Below are positions 1-5,389 of a stretch of DNA of 5,389 bases, piece after piece (the stretch's first letter is position 1; each line of letters opens with the position of its first letter). The notes under the pieces are model-generated. The model worked only from the letters and a program-made list of their open reading frames with translations, ran no database searches and was not told the origin of the DNA. This DNA is from Myxococcaceae bacterium (GTDB lineage: Bacteria > Myxococcota > Myxococcia > Myxococcales > Myxococcaceae), in assembly GCA_018262385.1 (NCBI GenBank), contig JAGSPQ010000316.1, positions 1-5,389 of the forward strand, written 5' to 3'. A program made the translations under genes and the position numbers.

Positions 1-543
1 GACTACGGGCTGAAGAACGCGATGATCCAGTTTCTCTGCGACGTCGGCTGCCACGTCACCGTGGTGCCGGCGCAGACGACCGCTACCCAGATCCTCGCCC
101 GCAAGCCCGACGGAGTCTTCCTCACCAACGGCCCCGGCGATCCCGCGGCGGTGGTGGGCGCCGACAAGACGGTCGCGGCGCTGCTGGGCAAGGTGCCGGT
201 GTTCGGCATCTGCCTCGGCCACCAGATCCTCGCGCTGGCGCTGGGAGCGAAGACCTACAAGATGAAGTTCGGCCACCGGGGCGCGAACCAGCCGGTGAAG
301 GACCTGGCGACCGGGAAGGTGGAGATCACCGCCCAGAACCACGGCTTCGCGGTCGACGACAAGACCCTCGGCACCCGGGCGATCGTCACCCACGTCAACC
401 TCAACGATCACACCGTCGAAGGGCTGGCGGTGCCCGAGGCCCGCGCCTTCTCGGTGCAGTACCACCCCGAGTCGTCCCCGGGGCCCCACGACGCCCGCTA
501 CCTCTTCCAGCGCTTCGCCGATCTGATGGCGAAGGGCGCATGA
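1..543 (+). CDS. carA: Carbamoyl-phosphate synthase small (glutaminase) subunit, C-terminal part
   Basis: This is the C-terminal 180 residues of CarA, cut by the window edge; frame 1 is open from the first base. CarA hydrolyses glutamine and passes ammonia to CarB, which makes carbamoyl phosphate for pyrimidines and arginine in the cytoplasm. The visible part is the class I glutamine amidotransferase domain. It has the oxyanion-loop motif LTNGPGDP, the nucleophile elbow GICLGHQ with the catalytic Cys codon at 211-213, the CarA-typical stretch KMKFGHRGANQPVKD, then AQNHGFAVD. The catalytic His and Glu lie in YHPESSPGPHD (codons 463-465 and 469-471). SPGPHD and AQNHGFAVD distinguish CarA from other class I amidotransferases such as GuaA, TrpG or PabA. 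All three catalytic residues are present, so the protein should be active. The full-length family is roughly 370-390 residues, so about half is missing at the left. The stop overlaps the next gene's ATG, and carB is not the next gene. Confidence 0.97.
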   Translation, partial: DYGLKNAMIQFLCDVGCHVTVVPAQTTATQILARKPDGVFLTNGPGDPAAVVGADKTVAALLGKVPVFGICLGHQILALALGAKTYKMKFGHRGANQPVKDLATGKVEITAQNHGFAVDDKTLGTRAIVTHVNLNDHTVEGLAVPEARAFSVQYHPESSPGPHDARYLFQRFADLMAKGA

Positions 544-1181
544 GCGAGAGCGCGTCGTTTCAGCCCTTCCTCGACGAGCTGGTCGCCTTCGCGACTCCCG
601 AGGCGCGCAAAGACGAGCTGGTCACCGCGCGCAAAGAGTTCTTCGACGTCACCGGCGAGATCTTCGAGGACGACAAGCAGTTCGAGGCGAGGATGTCCTC
701 GCTGCTCGAGTACTTCCTCTTCGATCGGCCGCGGGAAGCCGGCCTGACCCCGGCCTGCGAGCTCTACGACCGGGTGCTCAAAGAGGGGCCTCCCGAGCGC
801 GCCGCTGCATTCCGCGCCTTCACCGAGACGGTGCACGGGCTGTTCGAGGTGAGGAAGCTGGGCAAGGGCTGGGTGATGCTGCGCGAGCTGTTCACCGGCC
901 TCGACTTCCAGGTCACCGAGCGCCGCCAGCTCGCCGGCCTGACGAAGGGTGACGTGCTCGAGGCGCGGCTGATTCCCTTCGGCGGGCACTTCTGGTTCTC
1001 GGCCGCCTTCACCTGGCACCCGCGCAACGCGGTGCCGTCGATCTTGAAGGAAGTGAAGCGCCGCAAGAAGAAGGGCGTCGCCCAGCCCGCCGAGTTCCTC
1101 GCCGACTGCGCCCGCCGATCGCTGAAGGCCGACCGCTACCGGAACATCGCGATCGAGAAGATCTACGAGTTCGAGGCCTGA
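540..1181 (+). CDS. Unassigned 213-residue cytoplasmic protein, translationally coupled to carA
   Basis: I do not recognise a named family. The ATG at 540 overlaps the carA stop (ATGA), and GAAGGG lies 3 nt upstream inside carA, so translation is probably coupled. The protein shows no signal peptide or membrane helix. Residues 1-85 are acidic and look helical, with a notable stretch FFDVTGEIFEDDKQFEAR followed by LLEYFLFDRP. Residues about 100-155 look strand-rich: LFEVRKLGKGWVMLRELFTG, then a run ending GDVLEARLIPFGGHFWFS. That pattern recalls small barrel-like segments in some SEC-C-associated proteins, but this is only an impression. A basic patch, KEVKRRKKKG (about residues 168-177), precedes a helical C-terminus ending in EKIYEFEA; it could bind nucleic acid or an acidic partner. 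Codon use matches the neighbours, so nothing suggests recent transfer. It is convergent with the PilZ gene on the other strand, 3 nt away. It is very likely a real gene, but its function is unknown. Confidence 0.88.
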   Translation: MSESASFQPFLDELVAFATPEARKDELVTARKEFFDVTGEIFEDDKQFEARMSSLLEYFLFDRPREAGLTPACELYDRVLKEGPPERAAAFRAFTETVHGLFEVRKLGKGWVMLRELFTGLDFQVTERRQLAGLTKGDVLEARLIPFGGHFWFSAAFTWHPRNAVPSILKEVKRRKKKGVAQPAEFLADCARRSLKADRYRNIAIEKIYEFEA

Positions 1182-1184
1182 GCT

Positions 1185-1556
1185 TCAGCGCTGATCGAGC
1201 AGCTCGAGGAAGTCGCGCAGCTGCTCGAGCCCCTCGTCCCCCAGCTCGACGAACTCGATCCCGTTGCCCTCGCGGGTCACCGTGACGTGGGCCGCCCCCG
1301 GGCGCTTGAGCTCGAGGCGGCTGGTGCCCATCCGGCTGACCCGCGCCCCGGTGGTCCACATCCCGATCCCCGGAAGCGAGAGGGCGAGGGTGACCGGATC
1401 TCCCTCCTGGAGGTCGTCGGCCAGCTCGGGCCGCTCGAGGAAGGCGCCGGTCTCGGAAAGGTCGAGCACCCGCACCTTGATCGCCTCGGCGGCGCCGGCG
1501 GTCAGCAGCCCGAACAGCTCGACCCGGTACCGCACCGGGCGCACCTCGGTCGTCAT
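1185..1556 (-). CDS. PilZ-domain protein with degenerate c-di-GMP motif
   Basis: This encodes a 123-residue single-domain protein starting MTTEVRPVRYRVELFG. An in-frame extension to 1682 is possible, but the ATG at 1556 has a strong Shine-Dalgarno AGGGAGG 6 nt upstream, and the PilZ fold begins right after it. PilZ domains bind cyclic-di-GMP through an N-terminal RxxxR and a (D/N)xSxxG motif. The second is present as DLSETG (D32, S34, G37), followed by AFLE. The first is degenerate: the arginines are at 6, 9 and 11, with no pair spaced RxxxR. The C-terminus (GIEFVELGDEGLEQLRDFLELL) fits the PilZ pattern of a G-x-x-F strand followed by a helix. The protein may bind c-di-GMP weakly or not at all, acting through protein partners as some PilZ proteins do; that is inference. 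The gene is convergent with the unknown gene at its 3' end and divergent from the second PilZ gene at its 5' end. Confidence 0.85.
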   Translation of the reverse strand: MTTEVRPVRYRVELFGLLTAGAAEAIKVRVLDLSETGAFLERPELADDLQEGDPVTLALSLPGIGMWTTGARVSRMGTSRLELKRPGAAHVTVTREGNGIEFVELGDEGLEQLRDFLELLDQR

Positions 1557-1562
1557 CCCCGG

Positions 1563-1569
1563 CCTCCCT
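1563..1569 (-). promoter_or_regulatory. Shine-Dalgarno deciding the start of the minus-strand PilZ gene
   Basis: Read on the minus strand this is AGGGAGG, 6 nt before the ATG at 1556-1554. It is a near-ideal ribosome binding site and favours this start over the upstream in-frame ATG at 1682, whose extra 42 residues show no domain pattern. Confidence 0.75.
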
Positions 1570-1627
1570 CGATCTGCGGAGCCCAGGTGCAGGCGATCCG
1601 CGCCTTTCACAGCTGGGGCGAAGCGTA

Positions 1628-1641
1628 GGCCGAAGCCGGCC
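1628..1641. other. Small GC-rich inverted repeat in the divergent intergenic region
   Basis: GGCCG and CGGCC arms flank a 4-nt AAGC loop. On the minus strand it would sit about 70 nt before the PilZ start, in the possible 5' leader. There is no following T-run in either direction, so it is not an intrinsic terminator. In such GC-rich DNA a 5-bp stem can arise by chance. Confidence 0.3.
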
Positions 1642-1683
1642 CGGCATGCGTGGATGTACAACCTGGGACTCCCCACGCTCACC

Positions 1684-1713
1684 TTGACGTGGTGCGCTCG
1701 GCGTCCCTACGAT
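1684..1713 (+). promoter_or_regulatory. Predicted sigma70-type promoter for the rightward PilZ operon
   Basis: TTGACG (1684-1689) matches the -35 consensus at five of six bases. It is followed after 18 nt by TACGAT (1708-1713), which keeps the key T, A and final A, T of the -10 element. Transcription would begin near 1720, leaving a leader of about 85 nt before the PilZ start at 1804. It lies in the longest non-coding stretch of the window (1557-1803) and in a locally AT-richer segment. No equally good promoter was seen pointing left. The call rests on motif match only. Confidence 0.5.
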
Positions 1714-1791
1714 TTCGAGCGGTTAGACGAGTTGTTTCAAGGTTGATTTGCGCCACCCGGGGGGATCTCGCAGGTGATCGACTTGCGGACC

Positions 1792-1797
1792 GGAGGG
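1792..1797 (+). promoter_or_regulatory. Shine-Dalgarno favouring a TTG start for the second PilZ gene
   Basis: GGAGGG sits 6 nt before the TTG at 1804. The alternative in-frame GTG at 1774 has only a run of G's ending in GGGGA about 8 nt upstream, and would add ten residues (MIDLRTGGQG) lying before the PilZ signature. I prefer TTG 1804, but GTG 1774 cannot be excluded. Confidence 0.55.
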
Positions 1798-1803
1798 CAG
1801 GGC

Positions 1804-2151
1804 TTGGGCGAAGACAACAGAAAATTTGGGCGCGTGCCTTCGCGTTTGCGCTGCTGGTGCGAGGGCGAGAACGTGACGGTCTACGCGCGCATCGGCAACC
1901 TGAGCGAGGGGGGTTTATTCCTTCGCACCAGCACGCCGCTCGAGCGGGGCTCACGTACGGTGGTTCGGTTCGGCGATACCAACATCGAAGCGACCGCCCA
2001 GGTGGTATGGGCTCGCAGCAACGAGGGGGCGGAAGGCCCTCCCGGAATGGGGCTGATGTTCGTCGACATCGACGACAACCGCCTCCAGCAGATACGCAGG
2101 TTGGTCGAAGTCGAACAGAGCGCTGCCAAGAACGGCAAGAACGGGAGCTGA
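1804..2151 (+). CDS. PilZ-domain protein, intact c-di-GMP-binding signature
   Basis: This encodes a 115-residue, single-domain cytoplasmic protein if it starts at TTG 1804, or 125 residues from GTG 1774. Near the N-terminus RKFGRVPSRL holds RxxxR (R6-R10, with a further R14). About 20 residues later comes NLSEGGLFL with NxSxxG (N32, S34, G37). These are the residues by which PilZ proteins bind cyclic-di-GMP. The rest follows the PilZ barrel pattern: VVRFGDTNIEATAQVVWAR, then GPPGMGLMFVDID and a closing helix LQQIRRLVEVE. The tail (AAKNGKNGS) looks disordered. As a stand-alone PilZ protein it probably acts as a c-di-GMP-dependent adaptor, for example in motility, polysaccharide or development control; the target is not visible. 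It has its own predicted promoter, and the phosphoesterase gene starts 3 nt after its stop. It resembles the short paralogous PilZ proteins common in myxobacteria, but I cannot name an orthologue. Confidence 0.9.
   Translation: MGEDNRKFGRVPSRLRCWCEGENVTVYARIGNLSEGGLFLRTSTPLERGSRTVVRFGDTNIEATAQVVWARSNEGAEGPPGMGLMFVDIDDNRLQQIRRLVEVEQSAAKNGKNGS
2143..2147 (+). promoter_or_regulatory. Shine-Dalgarno for the phosphoesterase gene, inside the PilZ gene
   Basis: GGGAG lies in the last codons of the PilZ gene, 7 nt before TTG 2155. It supports a TTG start that gives the expected family N-terminus (MRIAIISDIHSN). No ATG or GTG start nearby would preserve that motif. Confidence 0.65.
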
Positions 2152-2154
2152 ATT

Positions 2155-2886
2155 TTGCGGATCGCGATCATTTCGGACATCCACTCGAACGTCGAGGCGC
2201 TCACCGAAGTGCTCAAGGTGGTCGACCACCAGAAGGTCGACCGGCTCGTCTCGCTCGGCGACGTGGTGGGCTACGGCGCCTCGCCCAACCCCTGCTGCGA
2301 GATGGTGCGCGAGAACGCCGAGGTCACCTTGCTGGGCAACCACGACGCCGCCGTCGCCGGCCGAATGGATTACTCGTTCTATTACGACGCTGCCCGGCAC
2401 GCCCTCGACTGGTCGGCGAACATGATCACCGACGAGAACCTCGGCTGGCTGCGCAGCCTGCCGTACACCTACCGGATCGGCGACGTCGGCTTCAGCCACG
2501 GCTCGCCGATCGAGCCGCGGTCCTACGAGTACATCTTCGCCCTCGAGCAGGCCCGCGAGCTGATGCCCCACGCGGTCGATCTGCCCGAGGTGACCTTCAT
2601 CGGCCACAGCCACCTGTGCAAGGCGTTCGCGATCGGCAACGGGGAAGTGAACGACGTCGTGGCCCAGAAGTTCGGGATCCGCAAAGGCTACAAGTACATC
2701 ATCTCGGTCGGCTCGGTCGGCCAGCCGCGCGACTACGACAACCGCGCCTGCTTCGTGATCTGCGACACCGACGCCCGCACCGTCGAGTACCTGCGGGTGG
2801 AGTACGACATCGAGGCCTCGGCCCAGCGGATCTTCGACGCCGACCTGGCCCTCAACTTCGGCAAGCGCCTCTTCCTCGGGGTCTGA
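2155..2886 (+). CDS. Calcineurin-like metallophosphoesterase
   Basis: A 243-residue cytoplasmic metal-dependent phosphoesterase, complete for the short bacterial/archaeal single-domain type (YfcE/MJ0936-like and ApaH-related sequences). The metallophosphoesterase motifs occur in order: SDIHSN (D8, H10), GDVVGYG (D36), GNHD (N62, H63), SHGSP (H115) and GHSH (H151, H153), then SVGSVGQPRD near residue 190. All likely metal ligands and the catalytic His of GNHD are present, so it should be active with two divalent metals. The substrate cannot be read from sequence; family members hydrolyse phosphodiesters, phosphomonoesters or dinucleotides. The start is TTG at 2155, set by the conserved N-terminus and a GGGAG site 7 nt upstream. 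It lies 3 nt after the PilZ stop, so the two are almost surely co-transcribed, which suggests (inference) a nucleotide-signalling link. There is no signal peptide. An ApaH-type diadenosine tetraphosphatase is possible but not shown. Confidence 0.92.
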   Translation: MRIAIISDIHSNVEALTEVLKVVDHQKVDRLVSLGDVVGYGASPNPCCEMVRENAEVTLLGNHDAAVAGRMDYSFYYDAARHALDWSANMITDENLGWLRSLPYTYRIGDVGFSHGSPIEPRSYEYIFALEQARELMPHAVDLPEVTFIGHSHLCKAFAIGNGEVNDVVAQKFGIRKGYKYIISVGSVGQPRDYDNRACFVICDTDARTVEYLRVEYDIEASAQRIFDADLALNFGKRLFLGV

Positions 2887-2933
2887 AAGTAGTGAAGGCC
2901 GCGGACTCAAAGCTGACCTAAGTATTGCGGCGC

Positions 2934-3593
2934 ATGAATCGACCCCTCGTCCTCCTGATCGCCGTGGCCGCCCTCGCTTCGGGTTGCCGCAAGCCGTTGC
3001 CCTCGCCCGACTACATCGAGGCGTCAAACCACTACACCAGCCTGCTCGCGGTGGATGGAGACGACGCCTACACCTCGCCGGAGATGGACGCGGTGCTGGC
3101 CCAGCTGGGCCGGGTGTCTGCCAAGAGCTCCGACTACAACGCCGCGGTGGCGCTGATCGCGACCATCGGAACCGAGCGCGCCCGGGTCGCCAGCGCCGCG
3201 GCGGTCGCGGCCGCGCCTGCTCCACCGGCGCCCGCTCCGAACTTCCCCGCCTTCGCGCCGGTTGTCGCGCCGGTGGAGGCCGCCCCTGCGCCGGCCGCGG
3301 TCGACGCCGGGATCAACGATCTGGCCCGCGGGGCCGACTTCGCCGCCCTCGAGCGCAAGTACGTCGGCTGCGTGCAGCCCAAAGGCCCGATCACGATGAT
3401 CGGCGCCGACGGGGGCAGCTCGATGACCGACAGCTACACGCTCCACGACAGCGCCTCGTGCCGCAGCCGGCTTCCCGCGTTCGGCGCGAATGTGCTGCTC
3501 GTCCAGGCGGGGAAGATCGCCTACCTGCTGCCGGCGAGCACGTTCAAGACGGTCGCCACCCTCGAGGACGGCGGCCCACTTCCGGCACCCTGA
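2934..3593 (+). CDS. Predicted lipoprotein of unknown function with Ala/Pro-rich linker
   Basis: This encodes 219 residues from ATG 2934; a TTG at 2925 would add three residues. The N-terminus is a type II signal peptide: MNRP, a hydrophobic run LVLLIAVAAL, then the lipobox ASGC, giving lipidation at Cys18 and membrane anchoring on the periplasmic side. Residues 19-85 form a probably helical segment (EMDAVLAQLGRVSAKSSDYNAAVALIATIG). Residues 86-125 are an Ala/Pro-rich, likely disordered linker. The C-terminal part (127-219) includes LERKYVGCVQPKG and ASCRSRLPAFG, whose Cys146 and Cys176 could form a disulfide, then VLLVQAGKIAYLLP. I recognise no named domain. A weak Shine-Dalgarno and a 47-nt gap separate it from the phosphoesterase gene. 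Its stop overlaps the psd ATG (TGATG), suggesting translational coupling and perhaps an envelope role. Function is unknown; the lipoprotein call is secure. Confidence 0.87.
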   Translation: MNRPLVLLIAVAALASGCRKPLPSPDYIEASNHYTSLLAVDGDDAYTSPEMDAVLAQLGRVSAKSSDYNAAVALIATIGTERARVASAAAVAAAPAPPAPAPNFPAFAPVVAPVEAAPAPAAVDAGINDLARGADFAALERKYVGCVQPKGPITMIGADGGSSMTDSYTLHDSASCRSRLPAFGANVLLVQAGKIAYLLPASTFKTVATLEDGGPLPAP

Positions 3594-4435
3594 TGGAACC
3601 GCAGACCTTCATGAGGTTGATGCGGCTGGTGCCGAAGTCGGCGCTGTCGAACGTGGTGGGAATGGCGACGCGGTTCCCGGCGCCGGCCTCGATGCACCAC
3701 GCGGCGATTCGGGCGTTCGCCAGGCGCTACCGGGTCAACCTCGACGAGTCGGAAGGGCAGATCGAGGACTACCCGACGCTGGGCCAGTTCTTCACCCGCC
3801 GCCTCAAGGCGGGCGCGCGCACCATCGATCCGGCGCCCGACGCGATCGTCTCGCCGGTCGACGGCGCCGTCTCGCAGGTCGGCAGCGTGTTCGTCGGCGA
3901 GTGCCTGCAGGCGAAGGGGATCTCGTTTCCCGTCCAGCAGCTGCTGGGAGATCCGAGCGAGGCGAAGACCTTCGAAGACGGCGCGTTCGCCACCATCTAC
4001 CTCGCGCCGAAGGACTACCACCGGATCCACACCCCGGTGGCGGGCGAGATCACCGGCTACACCTACCTGCCCGGGCTGTTCTGGCCGGTGAATCCCGCGT
4101 CGGTCAACACCACCGAGGCGCTGTTCGCGATCAACGAGCGGCTGGTGACGTACCTGAAGACCGAGCTGGGCCGGGTGGCGGTAGTCGCGGTCGGCGCCAC
4201 CTGCGTCTCGCGCATCCACGCCAGCTACGACGCGATCGTCACCCACACCGGGCAGCCGGCGCGGTCTCACCAATACGAGCGGCCGATTCCGATCGAGCGG
4301 GGAGGGGAGCTGGGGATGTTCGAGATGGGCTCCACCGTGATCCTGCTGTTCGAGAAGGGCAAGATCGCCTGGGATCCGAAGCTGGTGCCGGACGTGCCGC
4401 TGCGGCTGGGCGAGCGGATCGGGAAGCGCCTGTGA
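3593..4435 (+). CDS. psd: Phosphatidylserine decarboxylase proenzyme
   Basis: This 280-residue proenzyme of the inner membrane decarboxylates phosphatidylserine to phosphatidylethanolamine. It self-cleaves to alpha and beta chains and generates a pyruvoyl cofactor from the serine at the cleavage site. Visible motifs are LGQFFTRRLK near residue 64, SPVDG with D90, DYHRIHTPVAG with H143 and H146, FWPVNPASVNTTEALFA, and the cleavage region FEMGSTVILLFE with S247. D90, a motif-region His and S247 correspond to the Asp-His-Ser triad known for self-processing. The cleavage motif is MGST rather than the commoner LGST; Gly-Ser, the residues cut, are retained. The length matches the approximately 280-320-residue type I family. 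The ATG at 3593 overlaps the preceding stop and gives the usual family N-terminus (FMRLMRLVPKSALS). No good Shine-Dalgarno is seen, which fits coupling. A partner pssA is not in the window. The stop overlaps the hisS start. Confidence 0.97.
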   Translation: MEPQTFMRLMRLVPKSALSNVVGMATRFPAPASMHHAAIRAFARRYRVNLDESEGQIEDYPTLGQFFTRRLKAGARTIDPAPDAIVSPVDGAVSQVGSVFVGECLQAKGISFPVQQLLGDPSEAKTFEDGAFATIYLAPKDYHRIHTPVAGEITGYTYLPGLFWPVNPASVNTTEALFAINERLVTYLKTELGRVAVVAVGATCVSRIHASYDAIVTHTGQPARSHQYERPIPIERGGELGMFEMGSTVILLFEKGKIAWDPKLVPDVPLRLGERIGKRL

Positions 4436-5389
4436 GCAAGTACAGCAGCGTGAAGGGGATGAACGATCTCCTCCCTCCGGCGATCGACACCTGGCACCAC
4501 CTCGAGAAGATCGCCCACGAGACGATGGCCCGCTACGGCTTCGCCGAGCTGCGCACGCCGATCGTCGAGGACACCGAGCTCTTCACCCGCAGCGTCGGCG
4601 AGACCTCGGAGATCGTCGGGAAGGAGATGTACGACTTCCTCGACAAGGGCGGCCGGAAGATCGCGATGCGCCCCGAGGGCACCGCGCCCGCCGCCCGCGC
4701 CTACCTCGAGCACTCGCTGCACCAGAAAGAGCCGCTCACCCGCTGGTACTACCTGGGGCAGATGTTCCGCTACGAGCGGATGAAGACCGGGCGGACCCGG
4801 CAGTTCTGGCAGCTGGGCGTCGAGGCCTACGGCTCGGGCGAGCCGGCCCAGGACGCCGAGGTGATGGAGCTGGCGGTTCACTTCATCCAGCGGCTCGGCC
4901 TCGCCGACGTGCGGCTGGAGATCAACTCGCTGGGCGACGAGAGCAGCCGGCCGGCGTACCTCGAGCGGGTGAAGGCGCACTTCGCTCCCCATGCCGACAA
5001 GATGTCGGACGACGCGAAGAACACCCTCGCCACCAACCCGATGCGGCTGCTCGACAGCAAGGAAGAGGCGCTGCGGCCGCTGATCGCCCACGCCCCGGTG
5101 ATGCTCGACTGCCTCGACGAGGGCAGCAAAGCGCACTTCGCCGAGGTGCAGCGGCTGCTGACGCTGCTGGGCGTGCAGTTCACGATCAACCCGCGGCTGG
5201 TGCGCGGCCTCGACTACTACACCCGCACCGCGTTCGAGCTGGTCGCCACCTCCGAGGTGCTGGGCACCGCGAGCACGGTGGGCGGGGGCGGCCGGTACGA
5301 TCGGCTGATCGAGCAGCTCGGAGGCCCGAAGGTCCCGGCCGTCGGCTGGGCGATGGGGCTCGATCGGTTGGTGCTGCTGCTGGGCGACA
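4432..5389 (+). CDS. hisS: Histidyl-tRNA synthetase, N-terminal and catalytic part
   Basis: Class II aminoacyl-tRNA synthetase that charges tRNA-His with histidine using ATP in the cytoplasm. The frame stays open to the window end (319 complete codons), so roughly the last 100 residues, with the C-terminal anticodon-binding domain, are missing. The GTG start at 4432 overlaps the psd stop (GTGA), with GGGAAG 5 nt upstream. It gives MSKYSSVKGMNDLLPP, the family's usual N-terminus. Motifs in order are VKGMNDLLP, LRTPIVEDTELFTRSVGE, MRPEGTAP, motif 2 FRYER (112-116, Arg113), RQFWQLGVEAYG, INSLGD, the HisRS-specific LVRGLDYYTRTAFE with catalytic Arg258, GGGGRYD (284-290), and the start of motif 3, GWAMGLDRL (305-313). 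The HisRS-specific motifs distinguish it from HisZ, the catalytically inactive paralogue; the retained catalytic Arg and tRNA-synthetase motifs argue for a true enzyme. No frameshift is seen. Confidence 0.97.
   Translation, partial: MSKYSSVKGMNDLLPPAIDTWHHLEKIAHETMARYGFAELRTPIVEDTELFTRSVGETSEIVGKEMYDFLDKGGRKIAMRPEGTAPAARAYLEHSLHQKEPLTRWYYLGQMFRYERMKTGRTRQFWQLGVEAYGSGEPAQDAEVMELAVHFIQRLGLADVRLEINSLGDESSRPAYLERVKAHFAPHADKMSDDAKNTLATNPMRLLDSKEEALRPLIAHAPVMLDCLDEGSKAHFAEVQRLLTLLGVQFTINPRLVRGLDYYTRTAFELVATSEVLGTASTVGGGGRYDRLIEQLGGPKVPAVGWAMGLDRLVLLLGD

Noticed and set aside
1557..1682. N-terminal extension of the minus-strand PilZ protein to an ATG at 1682
   Set aside because: The 42 extra residues have no domain character, and the AGGGAGG ribosome binding site sits directly before the ATG at 1556.
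1650..2921. Long plus-strand open frame (423 codons) across the promoter region, PilZ and phosphoesterase genes
   Set aside because: It is out of frame with two proteins that show clear family motifs; its translation is Arg-rich low-complexity sequence without motifs.
2887..2933. Possible terminator or promoter between the phosphoesterase and lipoprotein genes
   Set aside because: The 47-nt gap shows only a short CCGCGG palindrome, no T-run after a stem and no correctly spaced -35/-10 pair.
1951..3225. Long minus-strand open frame (424 codons) opposite the PilZ, phosphoesterase and lipoprotein genes
   Set aside because: It lies antisense to three well-supported genes, has no recognisable domain, and is rich in Arg, Ala, Gly and Val as expected from a GC-biased complementary frame.
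3181..3310. Repeats of GCGCCGG/GCCGCG type in the lipoprotein gene
   Set aside because: They encode the Ala/Pro-rich linker; low-complexity codon repetition explains them without a separate repeat element.
2984..3592. N-terminal extension of the psd reading frame upstream of 3593
   Set aside because: The extension is Arg/Gly-rich and overlaps the lipoprotein gene in another frame; Psd family N-termini begin at about the ATG at 3593.
4267..5136. Minus-strand open frame (289 codons) opposite psd and hisS
   Set aside because: The plus strand here carries unmistakable Psd and HisRS motifs; the antisense frame is a product of GC third-position bias.

Overview
The window is GC-rich DNA with densely packed genes, short or overlapping junctions and strong third-position GC bias. 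Together with two small PilZ genes and a Psd/HisRS neighbourhood, this suggests a deltaproteobacterial, probably Myxococcota-type, chromosome. That assignment is inference from style and gene content; no rRNA or marker phylogeny is available here. Both ends cut through genes: the start lies inside carA and the end inside hisS.

Layout: (1) 1-1181, plus strand: the C-terminal half of carA (carbamoyl-phosphate synthase glutaminase subunit) overlaps by 4 nt a 213-residue protein I cannot assign. carB, the usual partner, does not follow. (2) 1185-1556, minus strand: a small PilZ-domain protein, convergent with the unknown gene, with stop codons 3 nt apart. (3) 1557-1803: a divergent intergenic region of about 250 nt with the only good sigma70-like promoter I see (TTGACG-18-TACGAT), pointing right. 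(4) 1804-2886, plus strand: a second PilZ protein with intact c-di-GMP-binding signature residues, followed after 3 nt by a calcineurin-like metallophosphoesterase. Both appear to use TTG starts with good Shine-Dalgarno sequences. (5) 2934-5389, plus strand: a predicted lipoprotein of unknown function, psd (phosphatidylserine decarboxylase) and hisS (histidyl-tRNA synthetase), joined by TGATG and GTGA stop/start overlaps.

Functionally the window mixes core metabolism (pyrimidine/arginine precursor synthesis, phosphatidylethanolamine synthesis, histidine tRNA charging) with probable cyclic-di-GMP signalling. The five rightward genes from the second PilZ gene to hisS may form one transcription unit, since the largest gap among them is 47 nt and I see no terminator in it. 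I found no tRNA or rRNA gene, CRISPR array, insertion sequence, integrase or other mobile-element sign. Most of the window looks like ordinary chromosomal backbone. The parts worth a second look are the unknown gene coupled to carA, the PilZ-phosphoesterase pair beside a second, divergent PilZ gene with a degenerate binding motif, and the uncharacterised lipoprotein coupled to psd.
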